Origin: Centipeda felix
GTDB lineage: Bacteria; Bacillota; Negativicutes; Selenomonadales; Selenomonadaceae
DNA length: 64,000 nt
Direction of reading: 5' to 3'
Assembly (NCBI RefSeq): GCF_900186465.1
Contig: NZ_LT891959.1
Coordinates: 434,001 to 498,000, forward strand
Below the pieces are notes generated by a model. That model did no database searches, was not told the DNA's origin, and worked only from the letters and a program-made list of their open reading frames with translations. Of the stretch, positions 43,052 to 50,817 are shown in pieces. A program made the translations under genes and the position numbers. How positions within the stretch are numbered: position 1 is the first letter of the stretch; the number at the start of each line of letters is the position of its first letter.

Positions 43052-44507
43052 GGTCAAAGAGCTCCGTCACGGCCGCAGGCGGCTCTGCATCGAGCCGGCT
43101 CACCACATAGATGGCAGCGAGTGCCAGCAGAAATCCCGGCACGATCTCATAGAGTCCAAAGAACGCAAACTGCTTCCAGACGAGCACCGTTACGCCGCCC
43201 GTCACAATCCCTGCGAGCACGCCGCGCTCCGTCGTCCGCCGCCAAAAGAGGCACATGAGGAGTGCGGGGCCGAAGGCGGCACCGAAGCCTGCCCACGCAT
43301 ACGCCACCATATCGAGGATAAAGTTGTCGGGGCTGAGCCCGAGATAGATCGCCGCCGCTGCAATCACGAGAACGGACAGACGGCTCACCCAGACCAGCTC
43401 GCCCTGCTGCGCTTTGGGGCGGAAGCTGCGCCGATAGATATCCTGCGCAAACGCCGAGGCGGCTACGAGGAGCTGCGCCGACGCCGTGCTCATGATCGCT
43501 GCCAGCACCGCCGCGAGGATCAGCCCCGCGACGACCGGCGGGAAAAGCTCACCCGCCATCGTGAGGAACACCGTCTCCGTTGCTGTTCCCGCCAGCGGTG
43601 TCTTAAGATACACCGCCCCCACCATGCCGACGAGAATCGCCGCCGAGAGGGAGATCACCACCCACGACATGGCGATGCGCGTCGCCTGGGGCAGCTCCTC
43701 TGCATGGCGGATCGCCATAAAGCGCACGAGAATATGCGGCTGTCCGAAATAACCGAGCCCCCAGCCCATGAGGGAAATGAACTCGATGAACCCGAGTGTA
43801 CTGCCGTCGGGCTTGGTCAGCGGCGCGAAAAATTCTGCATGCTGTGCATGGATCAGATCCGCCGTCGCCGAAAAGCCGCCCAGCATCAATGCCGCCCCCA
43901 CAGGAACCACGAGAATGGCAAAGAACATCATCACGCCTTGGATAAAATCCGTTCGAGACACGGCGAGAAAACCACCGACGAGCGTGTAGAACACCACGAC
44001 CACGGCACCAAAGAGCAGCGCCGTCAGATACGGCAGCTGGAAAATTGTCTCAAAGAGGCGCCCCGCCGCCACGAATCCCGATGACGTATAGAGGATAAAA
44101 AAGATGAGAATGAAGATTGCAGGTACGATCCGCAGTGCGCCCGACGTGGCAAAAAAACGATTTTCAAAGAAATCCGGCAGCGTCAGTGAGTTGTGTGCCA
44201 GCTCTGTATAGACGCGCAGGCGCGCCGCGATGAACTGCCAGTTCGCCCATGTGCCGAGCGCCAGACCGAGTGCAATCCAGCCGGCATTGAGCCCCGCCGT
44301 ATAGGCAAAGCCGGGCAGCCCCATCAGCATCCACCCCGACATATCCGACGCCTCGGCACTCATCGAGGTCACCCATGCGCCGAGCTTTCGATTCCCGAGG
44401 AAGTAATCGCTCATATTGCGCGTCCGTCGATAGTAGTAGACGCCAATGCCCATCATTAGGAGCATATAAACAAGAAAAATAACACTGATCTCAATCCGCT
44501 CTGCCAA
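43035..44507 (-). CDS. putP: Sodium/proline symporter, probable TTG start
   Basis: About 490-aa SSS-family transporter with 12-13 membrane helices importing proline with sodium. Family signatures: SDYFLGNRKLGAWVTSMSAE, SDMSGWMLMGLPG, FFENRF and GWGLGYFGQPHILVRFMAI. The open frame reaches ATG 44528, but that ATG is only a few bases after the predicted transcription start. TTG codons at 44510 and 44507 have TTAGGAG upstream at 5 and 8 bases, so I place the start at 44507. Confidence 0.9.
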   Translation of the reverse strand: MAERIEISVIFLVYMLLMMGIGVYYYRRTRNMSDYFLGNRKLGAWVTSMSAEASDMSGWMLMGLPGFAYTAGLNAGWIALGLALGTWANWQFIAARLRVYTELAHNSLTLPDFFENRFFATSGALRIVPAIFILIFFILYTSSGFVAAGRLFETIFQLPYLTALLFGAVVVVFYTLVGGFLAVSRTDFIQGVMMFFAILVVPVGAALMLGGFSATADLIHAQHAEFFAPLTKPDGSTLGFIEFISLMGWGLGYFGQPHILVRFMAIRHAEELPQATRIAMSWVVISLSAAILVGMVGAVYLKTPLAGTATETVFLTMAGELFPPVVAGLILAAVLAAIMSTASAQLLVAASAFAQDIYRRSFRPKAQQGELVWVSRLSVLVIAAAAIYLGLSPDNFILDMVAYAWAGFGAAFGPALLMCLFWRRTTERGVLAGIVTGGVTVLVWKQFAFFGLYEIVPGFLLALAAIYVVSRLDAEPPAAVTELFDRASRQ

Positions 44508-44540
44508 CAAAAAATCTCCTAACACCATAATATGTCGTTT

Positions 44541-44569
44541 ATTATACGGGATTCTCGGCGGAAAAGCAA
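44541..44569 (-). promoter_or_regulatory. Promoter of putP
   Basis: Minus strand TTGCTT, 17 bases, TATAAT. The predicted start site is about 25-30 bases before the TTG start. Confidence 0.75.
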
Positions 44570-44579
44570 AAATATTTGC

Positions 44580-44626
44580 AAGGAATCGCCGATAAAATGT
44601 GGCCTGCCGAATTGGCGCAGATTTTA
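44580..44626 (+). repeat. Partial MITE copy abutting full copy B
   Basis: AAGGAATCGCCGATAAAATG, then GGCCTGCCGAATTGGCGCAG and ATTTT, which repeats the first about 46 bases of the neighbouring copy with a few changes. The two are in direct tandem orientation without a gap. Together with copy B it fills most of the 44.5-44.85 kb intergenic stretch. Confidence 0.8.
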
Positions 44627-44789
44627 GGAATCACTGATAAAATGAGGTCTGCCAGATTGGCGTAGATTTTTTCGTCCGAACGAGGTGGAAAACCGGACGC
44701 AGAGTGGTGCTCTGTGGAGGATTTTCCGCCGAAGTGCGGGCAAAAAAGATGCGTCAAGATGGTTGTGCCGAATTTATCAGTGCTTCCTT
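44627..44789 (-). repeat. 163-bp MITE-like repeat, full copy B (inverted relative to copy A)
   Basis: The reverse complement is identical to 6616-6778 except for one base. Ends are GGAATCACTGATAAA and TTTATCAGTGCTTCC. No ORF. It lies between the rubredoxin terminator and the putP promoter. Confidence 0.9.
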
Positions 44790-44800
44790 TATCCACAAAG

Positions 44801-44824
44801 ATAAAAACCCCGCTTACGCGGGGC
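44801..44824 (-). terminator. Terminator of the rubredoxin gene
   Basis: Minus strand CCCCGC, GTAA, GCGGGG, then TTTTTAT. A further 15-base repeat end (TCAGTGCTTCCTTTA, 44832-44846) sits between it and the stop codon. Confidence 0.92.
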
Positions 44825-44848
44825 TATGTCGTCAGTGCTTCCTTTACG

Positions 44849-45010
44849 TTACTCCTGCAGCTCAAACATACTCTTATCCACGCCGCAGAGCGGGCAGACA
44901 AAATCGTCGGGCAAATCGTCAAATGCCACGCCCGGAGCGAGATCGTAGTCAGGATCTCCCTTTGCCTCGTCATACACCCAGCCGCAAACCGAGCAAACCC
45001 ATGTCTTCAT
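44849..45010 (-). CDS. Rubredoxin
   Basis: 53-aa one-iron electron carrier. The four iron-binding cysteines appear as two knuckles, VCSVCG (C6, C9) and VCPLCG (C39, C42), with the aromatic core [20 protein letters not shown] between them. ATG at 45010 follows AGGAGG by 7 bases. It is monocistronic with its own promoter and terminator. In anaerobes, rubredoxin usually serves oxygen or peroxide reductases such as rubrerythrin or Rbo; no partner is in the window. Confidence 0.96.
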   Translation of the reverse strand: MKTWVCSVCGWVYDEAKGDPDYDLAPGVAFDDLPDDFVCPLCGVDKSMFELQE

Positions 45011-45088
45011 AACAAATTCCTCCTATAATCATACACAGTTTCAGTAGATGATACTGGTTCTTTATTTTATTAACCAATAACTATTATT

Positions 45089-45117
45089 ATAATATAGCAT
45101 TTTTCTCTTTTTGTCCA
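45089..45117 (-). promoter_or_regulatory. Probable promoter of the rubredoxin gene
   Basis: Minus strand TGGACA, 17 bases, TATTAT within a very AT-rich tract. The tract offers other -10 choices (TATATT with TGC before it; TATAAT). Leader of about 75 bases. Confidence 0.5.
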
Positions 45118-45134
45118 TACCCCTGAGCAAAATT

Positions 45135-45899
45135 TTATCCATTTTTTCCGTAGCGATATTCCGTCGGCTTCATGCCCATGTGCTTCTGAAAGACCTTGCT
45201 GAAATAGCGCGTATCCTGATAGCCGCAGGCGGCGGCGACCGCATAGATCTTGGCATCGCTCTCGCGCAGCATGTGTCCTGCATGACGCAGGCGGCATTCC
45301 GTCAGGTAGGAGCTGAAGGAGGTTCCGCACCGCGCAAAAAGTTTGTGGAGATAGCTGACGCTCAGCCCCAGCTCTCCTGCAACCTCGCGGACGGTGATCG
45401 GTTCTGCCATGTGTGCCTCTATGTGCCGTACAGCATGCAGGAGATAGCCGCGCACGGGCTCTTCCGCGGGAAGCGCTAGGCTCCCGCACACCGGATCGTC
45501 ATCATCACAGTGTACGCCATGACGACGGCTCATGATATGCCCAGCGGCGAGTTTGATCGCGGCCGCAAGCTCCTCATCATCCAGCGGCTTGAGGAGGTAG
45601 GCACATACACCGAGGGCAATCGCCTGCTGTGCATACTCAAACTCCCCGAATCCCGACAGGATAATGTACTCGGCATCGATCTCCTCGCGCAGACTGGCGA
45701 TGACATCGAGCCCCGTCATCCCCGGCATCTTGATGTCCACGATCAGCACATCGGGATGGTGTTCCCGCGCCATGAGGATGCCCTCCATCCCGCCGGAGGC
45801 CGCACCGATTACCTCTGCACCAAAATCCTGCCACGGGGTCAGCTGTACGATGCCCTGCCGCTGCAGCGGCTCATCATCAATCACAAGCACTTTAATCAT
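45135..45899 (-). CDS. Response regulator with AraC-type DNA-binding domain (YesN-like)
   Basis: 254-aa transcription regulator. Receiver domain residues 1-120 (VLVIDDEPLQRQGI; phospho-Asp in DVLIVDIKMPGMTG; Lys in LLKPLDDEE). AraC/XylS helix-turn-helix pair at about 155-250 (VREVAGELGLSVSYLHKLF; VAAACGYQDTRYFSKVFQKH, GMKPTEYR). It overlaps the kinase gene by 8 bases. YesMN pairs usually control a neighbouring binding-protein-dependent transporter; the Fe(III)-type binding protein upstream is the natural candidate. Confidence 0.92.
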   Translation of the reverse strand: MIKVLVIDDEPLQRQGIVQLTPWQDFGAEVIGAASGGMEGILMAREHHPDVLIVDIKMPGMTGLDVIASLREEIDAEYIILSGFGEFEYAQQAIALGVCAYLLKPLDDEELAAAIKLAAGHIMSRRHGVHCDDDDPVCGSLALPAEEPVRGYLLHAVRHIEAHMAEPITVREVAGELGLSVSYLHKLFARCGTSFSSYLTECRLRHAGHMLRESDAKIYAVAAACGYQDTRYFSKVFQKHMGMKPTEYRYGKNG

Positions 45900-47586
45900 C
45901 GCGCGGAGCCTCCTCCATGTACTTCAACATCAACCGCACCTCTGTGCCCTTCCCCTCCGCACTGGAGAGGTCAATCCCGCAGTCCGCATCACCGTTCAGC
46001 ATAGCGCGCATGTGGACGTTATAGAGGCCAAAGTGATTATCATCCTGCCGCGCGAGCACTTCCTGCTGGCGCGCTTCGGACATCCCCTGCCCGTCGTCCT
46101 TCACGCGGAGAAGAATATGATCGCCGTCGCGCCTGCCGACGATGAGGATGCGCCCGCCGCTCTCCACACTCTCAAGTCCATGTTGAATCGCATTCTCGAC
46201 CAGCGGCTGGAGGATGAGCTTCGGCACATAGCATCCCATGATGCGGCTGTCTACATCCAGCGTCACCTTCAGACGTCCCTCGAAGCGCCGTTGTTGGATT
46301 TTCAGATAGGTGCGCAGGAAGGATAGTTCCTCTGCCACCGTCACGAATTCCTTCATGCTCACCGAAGCACGCAGGATCTTGCCGAGCTGGACGGCGATAT
46401 CTGCCGCGCCCTCCGCGTCGCCGAGCTTTGCACTCCACTTGATGAGATTCAGCGTATTGTAGATGAAATGCGGGCGCGTCATTTCGGTCAATGACTTGAC
46501 CTCCGCGATGCGCAGGCGCCGCTCTCGCGCACGGTTCTCCGCTAGGAGCGTCCGTATGTGCGCAATCAGGCCATTGAACGTCCGTGCGAGCTCTCCGATC
46601 TCGTCGCGGCGATGCGCCTCCAGCTGCGTCGAAAAATCATCCGAGCTCCGTGCACGGCGCATTGCCTGTGTCAGAATGTGGAGCGGATGCCAGAGACGGC
46701 GGCTGAGCCGCCACGCGAGGTATGCCGTCACCGCAAGCGCGGCAGCGTCTACGGCAAGGATGAGACGTATCAGCTCCTCCACCGGTGTCCCGTCCGTCCG
46801 CTGCCGGAGATGCACGGCAATCCCCGTCACGGCAGAGCTGTTCACGAAGTCACGAAAAACGGACGCTGACGTTTCATCCTCCGCCGCCGAAGCAAAGAGG
46901 GCGGAGAACCCTTCGCCGCGATGATCGAGCAAATCCATCATCACGTAGCGGTAGCGATCCGTCAGGATGATCTGCCCCTCGTTGCCGTCCTGCACCCGCT
47001 GAATGAGCGGAACGAGAGCCTCGCGGCGAATATCGACAACCACGGCACCGAGCAGCTTGCCATTTTGACGAATGGCATGCGCCATCGAAAAAACAGTATT
47101 CTGCTGGTCAGGAGCCGTGCGGTCAGCCGCAATCAACGCCCAGCCATCTTGCTGTACCGCCTGACCGATCACGCCCCAGTGGAGATTCGTCGGGAGACGA
47201 TGGTCACGCGGCACATCGTCCGTGGCAATCGCACGCCGCCCATCCGCCGGAAGCAGATAGACGGCCGCCTCCCCCGTACGCCCGGAGAGGACACCATAGA
47301 GATCGGCATAGAGATGCGTCGTATCCGTCGGCTCCCCGTGCATATACGCCATGACATCATCCCGCATGAAAAACGGCATCATCAGCCGCTGATAAGCAAG
47401 TGCGAGATTGTCGATCTCACGGGAGATGCGCTGCACCTCAGCGTACCCGGCCTTCTCCTGTGTACTCTCATAGGCACGATCCGCAGCGTAGAGGATAATC
47501 GTCGAGACGATCAGGAGAGGAAGGACGCCGCCTAAGAGAAGGTATGCGAACAGTCGCTTCTGATAACTGATCGTATACCACTCCAT
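45892..47586 (-). CDS. Sensor histidine kinase (YesM-like)
   Basis: 564-aa membrane kinase. First helix LLLGGVLPLLIVSTIILY, an extracytoplasmic sensor domain of about 240 residues, second helix near 260-285, HAMP (RRLWHPLHILTQAM), then the His_kinase domain with phospho-His in TRPHFIYNTLNLIKW and HATPase (ENAIQHGLESVESGG; VKDDGQGMSE). ATG at 47586 has GGAGG 8 bases upstream; the ATG at 47610 lacks one. Signal unknown. Confidence 0.92.
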   Translation of the reverse strand: MEWYTISYQKRLFAYLLLGGVLPLLIVSTIILYAADRAYESTQEKAGYAEVQRISREIDNLALAYQRLMMPFFMRDDVMAYMHGEPTDTTHLYADLYGVLSGRTGEAAVYLLPADGRRAIATDDVPRDHRLPTNLHWGVIGQAVQQDGWALIAADRTAPDQQNTVFSMAHAIRQNGKLLGAVVVDIRREALVPLIQRVQDGNEGQIILTDRYRYVMMDLLDHRGEGFSALFASAAEDETSASVFRDFVNSSAVTGIAVHLRQRTDGTPVEELIRLILAVDAAALAVTAYLAWRLSRRLWHPLHILTQAMRRARSSDDFSTQLEAHRRDEIGELARTFNGLIAHIRTLLAENRARERRLRIAEVKSLTEMTRPHFIYNTLNLIKWSAKLGDAEGAADIAVQLGKILRASVSMKEFVTVAEELSFLRTYLKIQQRRFEGRLKVTLDVDSRIMGCYVPKLILQPLVENAIQHGLESVESGGRILIVGRRDGDHILLRVKDDGQGMSEARQQEVLARQDDNHFGLYNVHMRAMLNGDADCGIDLSSAEGKGTEVRLMLKYMEEAPRDD

Positions 47587-47651
47587 TTCTGTATCCTCCG
47601 CCTTTCCCATACATCAAAAACAAGATCTCGCCGCGTCAGAACAACCATAAG

Positions 47652-47669
47652 AATGTATAAAAATACATT
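47652..47669. promoter_or_regulatory. 18-bp perfect palindrome in the leader of the YesM/YesN operon
   Basis: AATGTAT-AAAA-ATACATT. It lies about 25 bases after the predicted start site. It may be an operator or a weak leader hairpin. Confidence 0.4.
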
Positions 47670-47698
47670 ATGTTCCTCAATCTTCAGACTATATAGAA

Positions 47699-47727
47699 AG
47701 AATAAGGATAAATCGTTTTTCTGTCAA
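47699..47727 (-). promoter_or_regulatory. Promoter of the YesM/YesN operon
   Basis: Minus strand TTGACA, 17 bases, TATTCT. Leader of about 105 bases to the kinase ATG. An upstream ATGATAATTTCA resembles a Fur half-site. Confidence 0.78.
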
Positions 47728-47782
47728 GTGAAATTATCATTTTGTAGGGATTTTCATTCTATGTTGTGAAAACAGAAAAAGG

Positions 47783-47806
47783 AAAACCGCCACACGAAGT
47801 GACGGT
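47783..47806 (-). terminator. Terminator after the Fe(III)-binding lipoprotein gene
   Basis: Minus strand ACCGTCAC, TTCGT, GTGGCGGT (one G-T pair), then TTTTCCTTTTTC. Confidence 0.85.
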
Positions 47807-47854
47807 CTTGGAAGGGGAAAATATGGGAATGGGGGGATGGGGGGAAATGGGGAT

Positions 47855-48868
47855 TTATTTGATAACCGCAGCACGCCATTCGCTCAAAAACTCATCTCTG
47901 AACGCGGCGGCATGCCGGGCATCAAACCGTGTGGAATGAATCTCCGCGAGCGTTGGGAGATTCGGCGGTGCCGTGACATCGGCACGCGTGGAGCGTCGTT
48001 CATATACGCCGAGACGTTCATGAACACGACGGCTCATAACAAAATCAAGGAATTTTTTTGCATTCTCTATGTGCGGAGCATTTTTGATGATCGCAACCCC
48101 GGTGGCGGACACACGTGTCCCTTCCCGTGGATAGACGACCTCGATGTGTGCCCCCGCCGACCGAGACCGCAGAACTGGCTGCTCCGCTGTCGCCGTGACC
48201 GCATACGCACCACTCACAACGGCCTTGACCTGCTCTGCCGAGGCAGAGACCATGTGCCCATCCAGCTGATCTTCCATGCGAGAGATCAGGGCGTTATCAC
48301 CGCCGAGTACATCCATCATCGTCATAAGGACATCGTATGAGACCAAGGATTTGGTCGGGTCAGCAAGCGCAATGCGCCCGCGAAAACGTGATTTGAAAAG
48401 ATCGCTCCATCCGGTCGGAGCATCCTCGGCATCGATGAGATCCGTGTTGTAAGCCAGCACATAGGGATCCTCTGTGATAAGGTAATATGCCTTGTCACCG
48501 CCAACATAGTCACTGCGCAGGGCACCTTCCTCCGGGCAGTCGTAGGATGCCAGATAGGACGTGAGGGATAGGTAGACATCTTCCACACCGCCCCACAGGA
48601 CATCGCCGCGCGGATTCTCCTGTTCCGTACGAATGCGTGTCATGAGGGCATCGGATGTACCGTCCACCAACTGGACGCGGATTCCGGTCTCCTCCTGAAA
48701 CTCCTTGGCAATGGGGTCTGTCCAATCCTCCGCACCGCAGTTATAGACCACGACCAGATTCTCATCGTCCGTAGGAGCCTGACGAGCAGACCCACATCCG
48801 ACGAGAACAGAGCTAACGCCGAGGAGAAGTGCCGCACACAATATCTGCATACGTTGAAAGATGAGCAT
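47855..48868 (-). CDS. Fe(III)-type ABC substrate-binding lipoprotein, without permease genes
   Basis: 337-aa extracytoplasmic binding protein of the AfuA/FbpA class (family-1-like iron-binding). Signal with lipobox LVGC near residue 25, then NLVVVYNCGAEDWTDPIAKEF, GDVLWGGVEDVYLSL and YVLAYNTDLIDAED. ATG at 48868 follows AGGAGGTG. No permease or ATPase is adjacent. It precedes the YesM/YesN system with a terminator between them. The Fur-box-like element over its promoter supports iron as ligand, but phosphonate or sugar-phosphate ligands occur in relatives. Confidence 0.85.
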   Translation of the reverse strand: MLIFQRMQILCAALLLGVSSVLVGCGSARQAPTDDENLVVVYNCGAEDWTDPIAKEFQEETGIRVQLVDGTSDALMTRIRTEQENPRGDVLWGGVEDVYLSLTSYLASYDCPEEGALRSDYVGGDKAYYLITEDPYVLAYNTDLIDAEDAPTGWSDLFKSRFRGRIALADPTKSLVSYDVLMTMMDVLGGDNALISRMEDQLDGHMVSASAEQVKAVVSGAYAVTATAEQPVLRSRSAGAHIEVVYPREGTRVSATGVAIIKNAPHIENAKKFLDFVMSRRVHERLGVYERRSTRADVTAPPNLPTLAEIHSTRFDARHAAAFRDEFLSEWRAAVIK

Positions 48869-48913
48869 CGTGCGACACCTCCTAAATGAGATGTCATCAA
48901 TTTCAAATCCTTT

Positions 48914-48933
48914 TGATAATTCTACAATAATCA
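48914..48933. promoter_or_regulatory. Fur-box-like palindrome over the -10 of the binding-protein gene
   Basis: TGATAATTCTACAATAATCA; 16 of 20 positions are symmetric, with GATAAT/ATAATC half-sites. It covers the -10 hexamer. Confidence 0.55.
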
Positions 48934-48947
48934 GAACTGCAATTCAA
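48919..48947 (-). promoter_or_regulatory. Promoter of the Fe(III)-binding lipoprotein gene
   Basis: Minus strand TTGAAT, 17 bases, TAGAAT. Start site about 43 bases before the ATG. Confidence 0.7.
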
Positions 48948-48986
48948 TCGTACAGTTCATCATTTTGGTGTGATAATCCTATTCTG

Positions 48987-50816
48987 TTATTGTTTCCCAC
49001 GTAGTTCCTGCTGTGCATCGAAGAAATGACGCACTGCCTCGGCAGAAGTGCGATTCATGCCGGGAGCAGCAGCGAGTTCCTCCACAGACGCCTCCTTGAT
49101 TTTTTCCAGCGATCCGAAGTGGATGCGCAGGCTCTGCCGTCGTTTGGGACCGATGCCGACGATATGGTCGAGTACGGAGACGAGGTTGCGCTTGCCGCGC
49201 AGTTTTCGATGAAACGTGATGGCAAAACGGTGTGCCTCGTCGCGAATGCGCTGGATGAGATAGAGGGCCTGACTGCGGCGCGGCAGTTCAACCGGCTCTG
49301 AATTTCCCTCCGTAAAGACGAGCTCAAACTGTTTCGCGAGGCCGACGACGGGGACATCCTTATGCCCTGCCGCGTGGCGGATGATCTCAAGGGCGGAGGA
49401 GAGCTGTCCCTTGCCGCCGTCGATGATGATGAGATCGGGCAGCTCTTCCTCGGGCAAACCTACATAGCGGCGCGTCGTCACCTCGCGCATAGAGAGGAAA
49501 TCGTCGGGCTTGCCCTCCGTGCTGCGGATCTTAAAGCGGCGATAGTCCGATTTCTTCGGTGCGCCGTCCTCAAAGACGACCATCGAGGCAACGGTCTCCT
49601 GCCCCTGATTGTGCGAGATATCAAAGCACTCCATGCGACGCGGCGGATGCTTCAGCCCGAGGTATCGCCCGAGTTCCTCCACGGCGCCAAGCGTCTGCTC
49701 ATCCAAGAGACTGCGCCGCGTCTCCTCGTCTGCGAGGAACTTCGCGGCGTTGCCCGTCGCCATCTGCACAATATCGTGCTTCGTGCCGCGCTGCGGCGTG
49801 AGGAGTGCGACCTTGCCGCCCCCCTTGCGTGCGGCAAGCCACGCCTCGATGGTCGCCTGCGCCGCTGCGTCAATCGCACACGGCAGCAGCACCTCACGCG
49901 GGACAAAGGTCGCCTGATTGTAGTACTGCTCCAAGAAGGCGCGCAGGATATCCGCGTCACTCTCCTCCTCGCTGCCGCGCAGGAGAAAGTGCTCGCGCCC
50001 GATCATCTTGCCGCCGCGGATGAAGAAGATCTGCACGCAGACGCCCGCCGCCGAGCGCGCCATGCCGACGGCATCCTGATCGCCCGCCCCCGTCACGATG
50101 TTCTGCCGCTCCGCCGCCGTGCGCACAGCACTCAGCTGATCGCGAAGCCGTGCCGCCGTCTCAAAGTGATACGCCTCTGCCGCTGCATTCATGCGCTGCT
50201 CCAGTTCGCGCTCGACGTCATCCGTTCTGCCCTCAAGGAAGAGGAGCACGGCGCGGATCATGGCACGGTAGTCCTCCGCCTCCACCTTGCCAATGCACGG
50301 GGCAAGGCAGCGTTTGATATGATACTCGAGACAGGGACGCTCTGGCATCGTGCGGCAGGTGCGCAGAGGAAAAAGACGCCGCAGGAGCTTTAAGCTGTCC
50401 CGCAGCGCCGTCACATTCGTATAGGGGCCGAAGTAGCGCGCGCCGTCACGCAGCACACGCCGCGTGATAAAGACGCGCGGAAATTCCTCCTGCACCGTCA
50501 CCTTGACATAGGGGTAACTCTTATCGTCCTTCAGCCGTATATTATAACGCGGCTGATGCTTCTTAATCAGGTTCGCCTCAAGGATCAGCGACTCCACCTC
50601 GTTCGCCGTCATGATCGTCTCAAAGTCGGCGATATGCGAGACCATCGCGCGCACCTTCGGCGTGTGATTGCGGCTGCTCTGGAAATACTGCCGGACGCGG
50701 TTCTTGAGGACAATTGCCTTGCCCACGTAGATGATCTTCCCGTGGTCGTCCTTCATGATATAGACGCCCGGGCTGTCCGGCAGCAGCTTCAGTTTTTCTG
50801 CAACAATATCGGTCAC
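48987..50816 (-). CDS. uvrC: Excinuclease ABC subunit C
   Basis: 609-aa nuclease making both incisions in nucleotide excision repair. GIY-YIG domain (SPGVYIMKDDHGKIIYVGKA), Cys cluster, UVR motif (ELEQRMNAAAEAYHFETAAR) near 210, RNase H-like nuclease (MECFDISHNQGQETVASMV; DLIIIDGGKGQLSSA) and terminal HhH (VGIGPKRRQSL). GTG start at 50816, one base after the leuA stop, suggesting translational coupling. Confidence 0.96.
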   Translation of the reverse strand: MTDIVAEKLKLLPDSPGVYIMKDDHGKIIYVGKAIVLKNRVRQYFQSSRNHTPKVRAMVSHIADFETIMTANEVESLILEANLIKKHQPRYNIRLKDDKSYPYVKVTVQEEFPRVFITRRVLRDGARYFGPYTNVTALRDSLKLLRRLFPLRTCRTMPERPCLEYHIKRCLAPCIGKVEAEDYRAMIRAVLLFLEGRTDDVERELEQRMNAAAEAYHFETAARLRDQLSAVRTAAERQNIVTGAGDQDAVGMARSAAGVCVQIFFIRGGKMIGREHFLLRGSEEESDADILRAFLEQYYNQATFVPREVLLPCAIDAAAQATIEAWLAARKGGGKVALLTPQRGTKHDIVQMATGNAAKFLADEETRRSLLDEQTLGAVEELGRYLGLKHPPRRMECFDISHNQGQETVASMVVFEDGAPKKSDYRRFKIRSTEGKPDDFLSMREVTTRRYVGLPEEELPDLIIIDGGKGQLSSALEIIRHAAGHKDVPVVGLAKQFELVFTEGNSEPVELPRRSQALYLIQRIRDEAHRFAITFHRKLRGKRNLVSVLDHIVGIGPKRRQSLRIHFGSLEKIKEASVEELAAAPGMNRTSAEAVRHFFDAQQELRGKQ

Positions 50817-50817
50817 A

